Below are positions 8,201 through 12,829 of a stretch of DNA of 12,829 nucleotides, piece after piece. A model generated the notes under the pieces. That model ran no database searches, had not been told where the DNA came from, and saw nothing but the letters and a program-made list of their open reading frames with translations. The translations under genes were made by a program, and so were the position numbers. Origin of the DNA: AWTP1-18 sp036518635 (GTDB lineage: Bacteria; Pseudomonadota; Gammaproteobacteria; Burkholderiales; Rhodocyclaceae); contig DATDMT010000139.1 of assembly GCA_036518635.1 (NCBI GenBank), forward strand, positions 1 to 12,829, written 5' to 3'. Each line of letters begins with the position of its first letter. Position 1 is the first letter of the stretch.

Positions 8201-10911
8201 CTGTCCGTGGTGGCCCCTGTGATGTTGAAGGACCATTGCGGCTGGGTGCCGCCGGCGGCCGTTCCGGCCGTACCATGGCTGGGGCTGAAGGATAGGCCGT
8301 TGTAGGCATTGCCGGCAGGCGCCGTGACCACGATGTTGCGGCCGGTTCCGCTGACCGTTGGCGTTGCTGCGCTAAAGTTGGTGGGGCCGACGCTGTTGCT
8401 GGCAACGCTGGTGGAGGCGTTGATCTGGGCTTGGATCGCGCTGGCGGTAGACGCGACATCCGCAGTGTTTGGGAGCGTGCCGTAGGCAACATGGCCGACG
8501 ATCGCCGTGGTGCTGACGGATAGGCCGCCCAGGTCGCCTGCGGTGTTGGTGCTGCTGCTCGGCTCGATGTGCACCGTTCCGGTGGCGGCGACCGCGGTGG
8601 CGGAGACGGTGAGGGTGCCGGTGCAGGTGCCGCTGACGCGAATGGCGTTGCCGCCGGCCGGGGCCACGGTAGCAGTGCAGCCGCTGGTGCCGGAGTCGTT
8701 GTTGATGCGGGTGGCGATGTCGGCGGCGATGGTGCTGGTGGCGGTGCCGTCGGTATAGGTCCATGGCTTGCTGCTGCTGGGAACCAGCGACGTGTTGGCG
8801 ACGCCGCCGACAGTGGCCTTGATGTCGTCGATGCGGGTAGCCCCTGCGGTGGTGGTGACGGTGATGCTGCCGCTGTTGCCGGTGGGGCCGGTGATCGCCA
8901 GCGTGGCGCCGTCGTCGGTGGCGGTGGCGTCCTTGCGGCGGATTTCCACCTGGCCGTTGGCGGAGGCAGCACAGGTGCCCCAGGCCACTGTGTTATCCGT
9001 GGTGTCGCGGGAGCGGACCTCATAGGTGGCGGTGGCAGGGCCCGCCTTGATCTGGGCACAGATTTCCTTTGCGGTATCGGAAATACTGTTGTTCTTCTGT
9101 ACGGCGCTGGCGCTGAGCAGTTCCGTCGAGGTGCCGTCGCCGCGCACCACCCGGATGCTGTCGATTTGGGCACCGGTGTTGGCCGAGGTGACCTGGAAGG
9201 ATGCCAGGGACGGGTTCGCACTCGAATCGGATGGGCCGGAGGCGATGACTGGCAAGGTGTTGGGGGCCGCGCCGACGACGGCGGCCTCGATGACCGCGAC
9301 ACTGCCCGACATGGCGCAGCCGTAGCCGGTGGTGCCGATATTGTCGCTGATGGTCTTGCAGACCGCCTGGGCCACGTCGGTGGTGGTGTTCATGGCGCGG
9401 ATGCTGGGGCTGGCCACGGTGCCATAGTTGAAGTTGGCGCCGACGGTGAACGTCGTGCCGCCGACCACGTCGGCCCCGCCGACGGTGACGGTGGTGAGTT
9501 GCTGGCCGGCGCTCACGGAGAGAATTTCCAGGCCCGCGGTGGCCTGTACCCCGGGGGTGCCGGCGCTGACCCAACCGCCGAGATAGTTGGGGATGTAATG
9601 GGTCAGGTCGTGATGGGCCTGACATTGGCCGTAGGTATGGGTCTGTGGGTTGTAGTAGGCGCACCAGCGGAAGGTGGACGCGATGTTGAACACGCTACCC
9701 CCCGAGGAGACCGGCGTCGTAGACCGGGTGCAGTTGCTGAGGCTGTCGTCGGTACAGTACTCGCTGGGGCTCATCGAGTAGTAGGACGCGGGCCCGGTGT
9801 AGGTCTTGCGGAAATTGAAGGTGGTGTTCGGATAGAAGTTGGCCACGTTGCCGCTGTCCAGATTTTCGTGGCACTTGCCGCCCGCGGTCGGGTCGGCGGC
9901 GCTGGGGCTGGCGGTGGAGGCGTTGCACCAGACCTCGTGGGGCCAGCCGGTGGTCAGGTTGAGCGAGCCGATGGACTGGATGCCGTAGCCGTCGGTCGCC
10001 GCCGAGGTGGCGACAGCGGCCGAGTAGGTGCTGCCGTCAGCCTTGATCGGCACCACGTAGGAAACCGCCGGGTCGTAGTACATGTAGTTGATCGCGGCGG
10101 TGGCGTAGGGGGGCTGCGAGTTGCTGCTGCAGGTGGGCGAGACGTTTGTGTCCTTAGGAATGCCGCCGGCATTGTTGGTGCCGGTGGTGCCCCAGCACAT
10201 GCCCCAGGTGGCGTTGGGCACCGGTCCCACCAGGGAGACGACCGGCGCCGGGGTGAATGTGACCGCGGTATTGGTGTGGCTCGCCGAGTTGGTGGCCGAC
10301 ATGGTGACCGTGGTGCCGGAGATGCTCTGGACGAAGGCATTGGCGCTGATGCCAGTGCCGCTGACCATGTAGCCGGGGAGAATGCCGGTGGCGTTGGCCA
10401 CGGTGATGGTCTTGGTGGCGGAGGTGCCGGTCGCCGTGGTGCTGATCGGCGAGGCGCCGTAACCGCTGCCGCCCGAACCGATGGTGACCGAAGCTACCTT
10501 CTTGCTGGCGTTGAGCGTCACCGAGGCTGAGGCGCCGGTGCCGCCGCCGCCCTGGATGACCACGGTCGGTGTGCCGGCGGTATAGGCGGTGTCCCAGGTG
10601 CCGTTGGCCGGCAGGATGGCGGTGACGGCACCGCCACTGACCGTGGCGTAGGCGCCGTCGCCCCGCGAGCCGCCGATGCTGCCCGGGTCGGCGGCGGTGG
10701 TGGTGTCGTTGATGTAGTCCGGGGCGTAGTCCCAATCCATCGAGCCCGAATCGTCCAGCACGTACATCAGGTTCGGCCGCACCGTAGACGTCGTGGTGGC
10801 CGCCAGCGGGCTGGTGGCCAGGGTCAGGGCGATGGCCTGGGTGACCTGGGTGAAGTTCAGGGAAACGATCACCAGCCAGGCGACGATTCTGCGGAAGGGA
10901 GTGCTTTTCAT
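2293..10911 (-). CDS. pilY1: Giant PilY1-like type IV pilus tip adhesin/biogenesis factor
   Basis: PilY1 (PilC family) sits at the type IV pilus tip with the minor pilins and serves pilus assembly, adhesion and surface sensing. This one has 2872 residues, about 2.5 times the 1161 of P. aeruginosa PilY1, with no stop or frameshift. Counting from ATG 10911: a signal peptide (1-26, likely cut after T-Q-A); a vWA MIDAS motif D53-D-S-G-S57; a Gly-rich insert (108-221); PilY1-like Y-Y-D-P-A-V-S-Y near 278; a module array (461-1734); then Q-N-F-A-N-W-Y-S-Y-Y-R-T-R near 1857 and MIDAS-type L-L-V-T-D-G (Asp1974), which resume the vWA domain. F-L-R-G-D-R-S (near 2305) leads into the PilC-type propeller, with A-G-D-G-A-G-G near 2455 and D-L-W-R-F-D-L near 2580. 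The end W-R-E-F is typical of the family. The vWA domain is therefore split by some 1900 residues. It begins 30 nt after pilX. The residues of its propeller calcium loop are degenerate. Confidence 0.93.
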   Translation of the reverse strand: MKSTPFRRIVAWLVIVSLNFTQVTQAIALTLATSPLAATTTSTVRPNLMYVLDDSGSMDWDYAPDYINDTTTAADPGSIGGSRGDGAYATVSGGAVTAILPANGTWDTAYTAGTPTVVIQGGGGTGASASVTLNASKKVASVTIGSGGSGYGASPISTTATGTSATKTITVANATGILPGYMVSGTGISANAFVQSISGTTVTMSATNSASHTNTAVTFTPAPVVSLVGPVPNATWGMCWGTTGTNNAGGIPKDTNVSPTCSSNSQPPYATAAINYMYYDPAVSYVVPIKADGSTYSAAVATSAATDGYGIQSIGSLNLTTGWPHEVWCNASTASPSAADPTAGGKCHENLDSGNVANFYPNTTFNFRKTYTGPASYYSMSPSEYCTDDSLSNCTRSTTPVSSGGSVFNIASTFRWCAYYNPQTHTYGQCQAHHDLTHYIPNYLGGWVSAGTPGVQATAGLEILSVSAGQQLTTVTVGGADVVGGTTFTVGANFNYGTVASPSIRAMNTTTDVAQAVCKTISDNIGTTGYGCAMSGSVAVIEAAVVGAAPNTLPVIASGPSDSSANPSLASFQVTSANTGAQIDSIRVVRGDGTSTELLSASAVQKNNSISDTAKEICAQIKAGPATATYEVRSRDTTDNTVAWGTCAASANGQVEIRRKDATATDDGATLAITGPTGNSGSITVTTTAGATRIDDIKATVGGVANTSLVPSSSKPWTYTDGTATSTIAADIATRINNDSGTSGCTATVAPAGGNAIRVSGTCTGTLTVSATAVAATGTVHIEPSSSTNTAGDLGGLSVSTTAIVGHVAYGTLPNTADVASTASAIQAQINASTSVASNSVGPTNFSAATPTVSGTGRNIVVTAPAGNAYNGLSFSPSHGTAGTAAGGTQPQWSFNITGATTDSAALSMSCNGTTSFSGNTGTSGSASDWVHNLATGFSGKTATIGSGIYAGDYTYNCSNSGLTAPTHRCTVTGPTGHPTCTLAVTPGTGISAGNIVDTTTGGSAPQWTFNISDATTDNKNINSLSCGGSSIFTGTANTGSATALTAAQRIQNLADDLVAKSANGYTFAKISGASGSGQRIRVTGPNGTTGGQPFCNSNLSITKDASITLSTSSPAASPAGSGYSAGAATTYTQTFTGATSDNRAIHSLVCGSTCVWDDGSGSCSSATNSSIAPNTGTTTAPATYATTLASNMMGSGGANFDPDGGSHWTYSSGSASYCTPNDAAGTVACTFQKTSPACTSPLNVVVGSGLSVSSGPALSGSNWSFTISGASAANRTVTSITCPETTVTTFTSAGAGAGSSSTATTRASTLATAIIGKLSSTYWSGTSACSSGGGTTVSCTLVPASGSTCGDASPVVTNSGLTISQGGSSAGWTLSISSIDANDSVTNIACPSSTTYRAIVGNASTGTNTTTDTQIVQRLNNLKTGLNAINQSGYSFSCSTATNSSVQTACTMTGPIASGSFPTCSFNTSSTISPTDPTMTRTGGTLSNAGTSAQWTFDITNATADSKTIGAISCSSVDALGGQTANSGAGTALTDAQRVNNLGTYLASHAATNWTITQNTSATGSGAPPTTPATFTATGPGSSYACSWTQSTDPTITLSTPSAVAGTGTGNPSWTFDITNATADNLNFGGVTCGGTSILPSPTPNTGTDSSGIATRINHLTGSNGVNNGSSTSNSYTTTCNPATSAGTACTLVGPAGAAKCNTPGDGKFVISNPTGTITVGTVTRTAPGSDSGIAVEDFKPYITTASNFSGGYAAQGASTTALSVLGTIGTSPSPITFSSAVPSATLAVDSNTAGGRSGLTLNMAGGSDPDTSANHWSNVGIFKRVDIVPGTNSYSRGSARTDCTGATCTYAEELQNFANWYSYYRTRMQMMKSASTIAFSALDANYRVGFDNICQASGTTVKLGAAQFVNSGGETANQRTNWWSQLTSANPSCATPLRTETGKIGRYYAGKLSSTDPIQYSCQQNFMLLVTDGYWNESEPLTANISAGDIGNVDNSTATAGRPYYDGQQASTTCPGSGTRSSASSCRTLADIAWYYYSTDLRSTGFTNKCNGGLGNGCTDGSANDVSTNNVLTTDDDKNQAQHMVFYAMGLGIDGTLEYRSDYKTAGIGDFADIRAGNKDWPAVLNLDPTGVDDLWHATVNGRGKYFSARNLPNVVAGLREALTKIGSRVGSAAAAATSNLEPVAGDNFAYVASYATVDWTGDLQSRSIDVSTGDVSPDTNCSTAGSGCQWSAQSKLDNMTWSARRIYMAPTSNASGASLLAFTWPNLSAAQQAYFDPSSLSQYATLHVSNPGDITGSNLVDFLRGDRSLEQDGDLGHPQIWRQRAHVMGDVVDTQPIYMKVPNRTYTDTGYSAYTQTGTAAARRPVVFVSSQDGMVHAINADTGSVTMNGVTVAPGEELWSYIPQQAMASMKVLGDTNYALHHRYFIDGPIAVSDVDFGAPSTTDWHTILVAGDGAGGTSYFALDVTDPVNPKYLWEISPSTSGFSNLGYTFSNPTVAKLPNGEWAVFFASGYNNADNQGHLYAVNPQTGAMKSGYPLDTGSGTAGSPSNLGKIAVWVNDPAKDNTAQYIYAGGTDGDLWRFDLDPTAAGHTGTAVFKLAHFADSGGTAQPITTKPDLTTDSDGHHLVYVGTGKYLESSDLTTTAVQSFYALKDTLGAVNLSSSTSQDTWHPRTDTLLSDNTKKAFLARRFIENDENSNPITKTVNGVTTTYRKVCPGASSTVKADGTCNNVDSTTMDWSTYGGWYVDFPDSGERMNVDMKLTQGTLVFASNIPSATSCTVGGSAWGNFLDYKTGLQVENETTSSIKIADSLVVGITVIKLQSGQYKAIATKSNYQQETLAVPVAPSASTTTTSPFQNKRSLWREFEAY
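5710..8247 (-). repeat. Seven divergent modules in PilY1 with a W-[ST]-[FL] start and paired cysteines (type B)
   Basis: Reading along the protein (minus strand), module limits are B1 7903-8247, B2 7531-7902, B3 7132-7530, B4 6805-7131, B5 6436-6804, B6 6079-6435 and B7 5710-6078, each 109-133 residues. Most open with W-[ST]-[FL]-x-I followed by an A-[TSN]-x-[DN]-like turn; B3 has Y-T-Q-T-F instead. About 22 residues in comes the first cysteine (I-x-C). Then follow an N-T-G/N-S-G-like segment, an amphipathic stretch such as A-Q-R-[IV]-x-N-L, a G-Y-x-F or Y-T-x-x-C strand, a C-T-x-x-G-P-like strand and a final cysteine. Cysteine counts are 4, 2, 6, 4, 4, 2, 4. B6 and B7 are closest: 29 of 35 bases match between 6035-6069 and 6392-6426. 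I do not recognise a named domain. Limits are by eye, good to perhaps 5 residues. Confidence 0.75.
8248..9531 (-). repeat. Four helix-strand modules in PilY1 preceding the type B array (type A)
   Basis: Approximate limits along the protein are A1 9175-9531, A2 8839-9174, A3 8578-8838 and A4 8248-8577. Each has an opening strand such as I-x-x-I-x-V (A2 I-D-S-I-R-V, A3 I-D-D-I-K-A). A D/S-T-A-x-x-I-like helix comes next (D-T-A-K-E-I, A-A-D-I-A-T-R-I-N, T-A-S-A-I-Q-A-Q-I-N), then a polar strand and a V-x-I or I-x-V strand. A1-A3 have two cysteines each and A4 has none. The plan of strands around one helix parallels the type B modules, so a common origin is likely. It also resembles modules seen in large secreted and phage-tail proteins. 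Similarity between units is weak and is called from pattern, not alignment. Confidence 0.55.
10249..10590 (-). other. Gly-rich insert just after the first MIDAS motif of PilY1
   Basis: PilY1 residues 108-221 form two short units. The first (108-164) has G-G-G-G-T-G-A-S-A-S, then V-A-S-V-T-I-G-S-G-G-S-G-Y, the pattern G-G-x-G-x-G-A-x-A ... V-T-I-x-x-G-G-S-G-Y seen in many phage-related and surface proteins. The second (165-221) has T-I-T-V-A-N, G-Y-M-V-S-G-T-G-I and V-T-M-S, a common beta unit with a V-S-G-x-G-I turn. Both lie between D-D-S-G-S-M-D-W-D-Y-A-P-D-Y and the PilY1-like A-T-W-G-M-C-W segment. They look like an accessory insert separate from the eleven-module array. Confidence 0.55.
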
Positions 10912-10916
10912 GATGG

Positions 10917-10921
10917 ACCTC
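10917..10921 (-). promoter_or_regulatory. Ribosome binding site of pilY1
   Basis: GAGGT on the minus strand lies 5 nt before the ATG at 10911. It overlaps the alternative in-frame GTG at 10923, which would add M-R-S-I. The ATG at 10911 is therefore preferred, and it gives a classic signal peptide with a basic start (M-K-S-T-P-F-R-R). Confidence 0.7.
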
Positions 10922-10941
10922 ACGGGGCGAGGCAGGCCGAA

Positions 10942-11589
10942 TCAGTAGACGAAGGCCTGGATGTAGCGGTTGTTGCGTTTGGGGCCGGCCACTTTGACGG
11001 TGATCCGGTAATAAACGATCTGATTGCTGACGGTCCCGGCGCTGCTGCCGAAGACGCTGGCGCCGGATTCGGTGGAGCCGCCCGGTGTGGTGCCGCTGCT
11101 GCTGGTCAATGTGACGTCTGGGGCCATGCAGCCGGCGGCGGGGCAGGCAGTGTTGGCCGTGGTGGCCATGCGGTGGATGACGTAGTAGAGGTCGTAGCCC
11201 GACACCGGGTTGGTCAGTTTGATTGCGCAGTTGCCGTTGGCAAAGTCGTAGGCGGCCGGCGAGAAGGTGGTGGTGCCGCTGGTGGTGCAGGCGGCCAGCA
11301 CCTCGTTATAGCTGGAGTAGTAGCCGTTGGCGGCATTGGTGTTGTCCAAGGCTCCGGCGCTGGTGCCGATTTGGGTGCTGACAAACTGGAAGGCCGTTTC
11401 CACCGCCACATCGGCCACCCGGGTGGCCGCCTGGCGGAAGGCGATATTGCCGGCGGCAGAAATGCCGGCCTTGGTCCCCAGCATCATCGCCATCGACGAC
11501 AAGGTGATCACCACCAGGATCACCAGGGTCATGACCAGGATGAAGCCGCCTTCCCGGCGGGCGCGGCGCGGCAGGGTTAGCGCGTCCAT
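10942..11589 (-). CDS. pilX: PilX-like minor type IV pilin
   Basis: A 215-residue minor pilin of the PilX family, which joins PilV, PilW and FimU in the tip complex that primes pilus assembly and holds PilY1. The N-terminus is R-R-E-G-G-F-I-L-V-M-T-L-V-I-L. Prepilin peptidase would cut after Gly15, leaving Phe at +1 and Met, not Glu, at +5. Lack of Glu5 is usual for PilX/GspK-type pilins. The membrane helix continues to about residue 38. It is followed by an A-G-N-I-A-F-R-Q-A-A-T-R-V-A-D-V-A-V-E-like helix matching the PilX N-terminal domain, and the end has Y-Y-R-I-T-V-K-V and a final aromatic. Four cysteines lie in the globular part. The ATG at 11589 overlaps the 3' end of pilW by 13 nt. 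An upstream in-frame start at 11712 would lie deep inside pilW and adds an Arg/His-rich, non-pilin leader, so it is rejected. Confidence 0.87.
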   Translation of the reverse strand: MDALTLPRRARREGGFILVMTLVILVVITLSSMAMMLGTKAGISAAGNIAFRQAATRVADVAVETAFQFVSTQIGTSAGALDNTNAANGYYSSYNEVLAACTTSGTTTFSPAAYDFANGNCAIKLTNPVSGYDLYYVIHRMATTANTACPAAGCMAPDVTLTSSSGTTPGGSTESGASVFGSSAGTVSNQIVYYRITVKVAGPKRNNRYIQAFVY

Positions 11590-12758
11590 ATGGCGTTCTT
11601 CAGCGGGATGATGGTGGAGTAGGCGCGGTAGCGGTATTTGCTGCCCGCGCCGCCGCCGGTCACGTCGGGTACCTTGCACAGCACCGCCTTGGAGGTGGCG
11701 TCGGTCGCGCATTCGCCGGCATTGCCGGGGGTAGTGGTCGATGTGCCGGACACCGCCGGCAGCACCGTGAGGGTGGTGCTGGTGGTGACGTCTTCCTTTT
11801 CCAGCAGCGGACTGCGGGCGACGACGCCGACGCGGATGGCGATCACCCGGGCGGCCTTGGTGCCGTCGTAGGGCGTGGTGGTCAGGTCGTCGGCGCTGGC
11901 CCAGGTGGCTACGGCGGAACTGCTGGCGCTGCTGGCGAGGCCGTATTGCGCCTTGAGGAAGATGATGTCGTCCACCAGGTTGGGCGGTGTTGTCACGGCC
12001 GGATTGAGGGAGGGCAGTTCAGCCAGGGTCAGGGCGCCGCTGCGTACCGCGAAGCGGCGGCTGACGAAGTTGCCCATGTCGGCGACGAAGGGCTTGGGGC
12101 TGAGGCCCAGATCCGCCGAGGTCACCGTGTTCCAGCCGGTTCCGCCCGCACCGGTAGTCACGTTGTAGGCGGAGACTCCCGCGACGTGGGGAATGGTGGT
12201 GGCGGTCGGGGCGGCGCTGACCTGGCCCAGGGTGCATACGCTCCCCGAGTAGGTGACGAACATGTCGCCGTCGGCGATGCCGGTGGTTGAGGCAACCGTG
12301 TAGGCATCGGCATAGGCGGTCTGGGCGGTAGTGATGGTGGCGCCGGGCACGCCGGAGGCGGTCTTGCCGTATTGCACTTCGATGATGTCGTTGCCGAGGC
12401 CGCCGTCGTTGTTGTGAATGCGGACCGGCAGCGCGGTCAGCGCTACGTTGCCGGCTCCCGGCAGGGTGGAGGACTGGTAGGGGGTGTTGTAGTAGCCGGT
12501 GCCGTCGTAGGAATAGTTGATCCACGGGCATTGCAGATTCATCATGCCGTAGCCGGCCTGGCTGATATCGCGCTCTAGCAGATAGAGGGCCATGACGCCG
12601 TTGCTCTGCGTCGCTAGGGTTTGATTGATGCTGCCGCGCTGCTTGTTGAAGGACAGCATGATCTGGCTGACGGCGAACAGGCCGACCAGGCCAATCGCCA
12701 TGCCGATCAGCAGTTCGATTAGGCTGAAACCCCGTTGAAGTGGCGGCCGGATATTCAT
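11577..12758 (-). CDS. pilW: PilW-like minor type IV pilin
   Basis: A 393-residue minor pilin of the PilW family. The class III signal peptide is short and basic (M-N-I-R-P-P-L-Q-R-G), cut after Gly10 by the prepilin peptidase PilD. The mature N-terminus F-S-L-I-E-L-L-I-G-M keeps Glu at +5. The membrane helix (about 11-33) passes into a PilW-typical helix with Q-S-N-G-V-M-A-L-Y-L-L-E-R-D-I and Q-A-G-Y-G. The large C-terminal part is rich in Thr, Gly and Ala, as expected for a minor pilin head. It acts in the inner membrane before assembly and at the pilus tip afterwards. The ATG shares one base with the TGA of the upstream pilV-like gene (TGATG), and no clear Shine-Dalgarno site is seen, so translation is probably coupled. 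Its 3' end overlaps pilX by 13 nt. Confidence 0.9.
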   Translation of the reverse strand: MNIRPPLQRGFSLIELLIGMAIGLVGLFAVSQIMLSFNKQRGSINQTLATQSNGVMALYLLERDISQAGYGMMNLQCPWINYSYDGTGYYNTPYQSSTLPGAGNVALTALPVRIHNNDGGLGNDIIEVQYGKTASGVPGATITTAQTAYADAYTVASTTGIADGDMFVTYSGSVCTLGQVSAAPTATTIPHVAGVSAYNVTTGAGGTGWNTVTSADLGLSPKPFVADMGNFVSRRFAVRSGALTLAELPSLNPAVTTPPNLVDDIIFLKAQYGLASSASSSAVATWASADDLTTTPYDGTKAARVIAIRVGVVARSPLLEKEDVTTSTTLTVLPAVSGTSTTTPGNAGECATDATSKAVLCKVPDVTGGGAGSKYRYRAYSTIIPLKNAIWTR

Positions 12759-12829
12759 CAGTTTTTTGAAATCTGGGCGGTGGTTTCGTAGGTGTGGGTG
12801 ACGGCGCCGCCCTTGGTGTCGGGCCAGTC
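12758..12829 (-). CDS. pilV: C-terminal end of a PilV-like minor pilin (partial)
   Basis: Only the last 23 codons and the stop are inside the window. The frame ending at TGA 12758-12760 reads W-P-D-T-K-G-G-A-V-T-H-T-Y-E-T-T-A-Q-I. This fits the final strands of type IV pilus modification protein PilV, which often end with a W-x-D ... Y-x-T-x-x-x-I pattern. Its stop overlaps the pilW start by one base. The operon order FimU-PilV-PilW-PilX-PilY1 in P. aeruginosa also predicts pilV at this place. Both other frames are open here too, so the call rests on the TGATG junction, the residue pattern and the neighbours. Confidence 0.65.
   Translation of the reverse strand, partial: DWPDTKGGAVTHTYETTAQISKN

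Noticed and set aside
8569..10530. A 653-codon open frame on the plus strand opposite pilY1
   Set aside because: It is antisense to a well-supported gene. The composition is Gly/Ala/Val/Arg-rich with no recognisable motif, as expected from the complement of a high-GC, Thr/Ser/Gly-rich coding sequence.
10909..10923. GTG at 10923 as the pilY1 start
   Set aside because: The GAGGT ribosome site overlaps it and sits at correct spacing for the ATG at 10911, which also gives a better signal peptide.
11530..11545. Missing Glu at +5 of the PilX mature sequence as an anomaly
   Set aside because: Lack of Glu5 is normal for PilX/GspK-type tip pilins, so it supports the assignment instead of being odd.

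Overview
The window is high-GC DNA from a Gram-negative proteobacterium with type IVa pili. Gene order and pilin signatures suggest a betaproteobacterium, perhaps Rhodocyclales-like, but this is inference because no rRNA or other marker gene is present. There are two converging gene clusters, and no stretch over 300 bases lacks a gene.

Left block, plus strand (1-1506): the 3' end of lspA (lipoprotein signal peptidase), fkpB (FKBP-type prolyl isomerase of the SlpA family) and ispH (4-hydroxy-3-methylbut-2-enyl diphosphate reductase). They overlap by 23 and 1 nt and look co-transcribed. This is the conserved lspA-fkpB-ispH housekeeping cluster, which in Pseudomonas and many betaproteobacteria lies beside the minor pilin operon.

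Right block, minus strand (12829 down to 1513): the 3' end of a pilV-like gene, pilW, pilX, a giant pilY1 and a small TonB-like gene. PilV, PilW and PilX are minor pilins expected to form the pilus-tip priming complex that carries the PilY1 adhesin. The TonB-like gene lies where Pseudomonas has pilY2/pilE. It encodes a one-pass inner-membrane protein with a TonB-style S-x-x-x-H membrane motif and a Pro/Ala-rich periplasmic linker. It ends 6 nt from the ispH stop on the opposite strand.

The outstanding feature is PilY1, about 2872 residues against 1161 for P. aeruginosa PilY1. It keeps a signal peptide, the split halves of a von Willebrand A (vWA) domain and the C-terminal PilC-type beta-propeller. 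Some 1900 residues separate the first MIDAS motif from the later MIDAS Asp. That span holds a small Gly-rich insert and an array of about eleven divergent modules: four of one subtype and seven of another that begins with a W-[ST]-[FL]-like strand. Every module has an even number of cysteines, and the pattern of paired loss predicts how the disulfides connect. The seven-module part is visibly less GC-rich than its surroundings. This expanded, disulfide-rich pilus-tip protein is the best candidate here for something undescribed.
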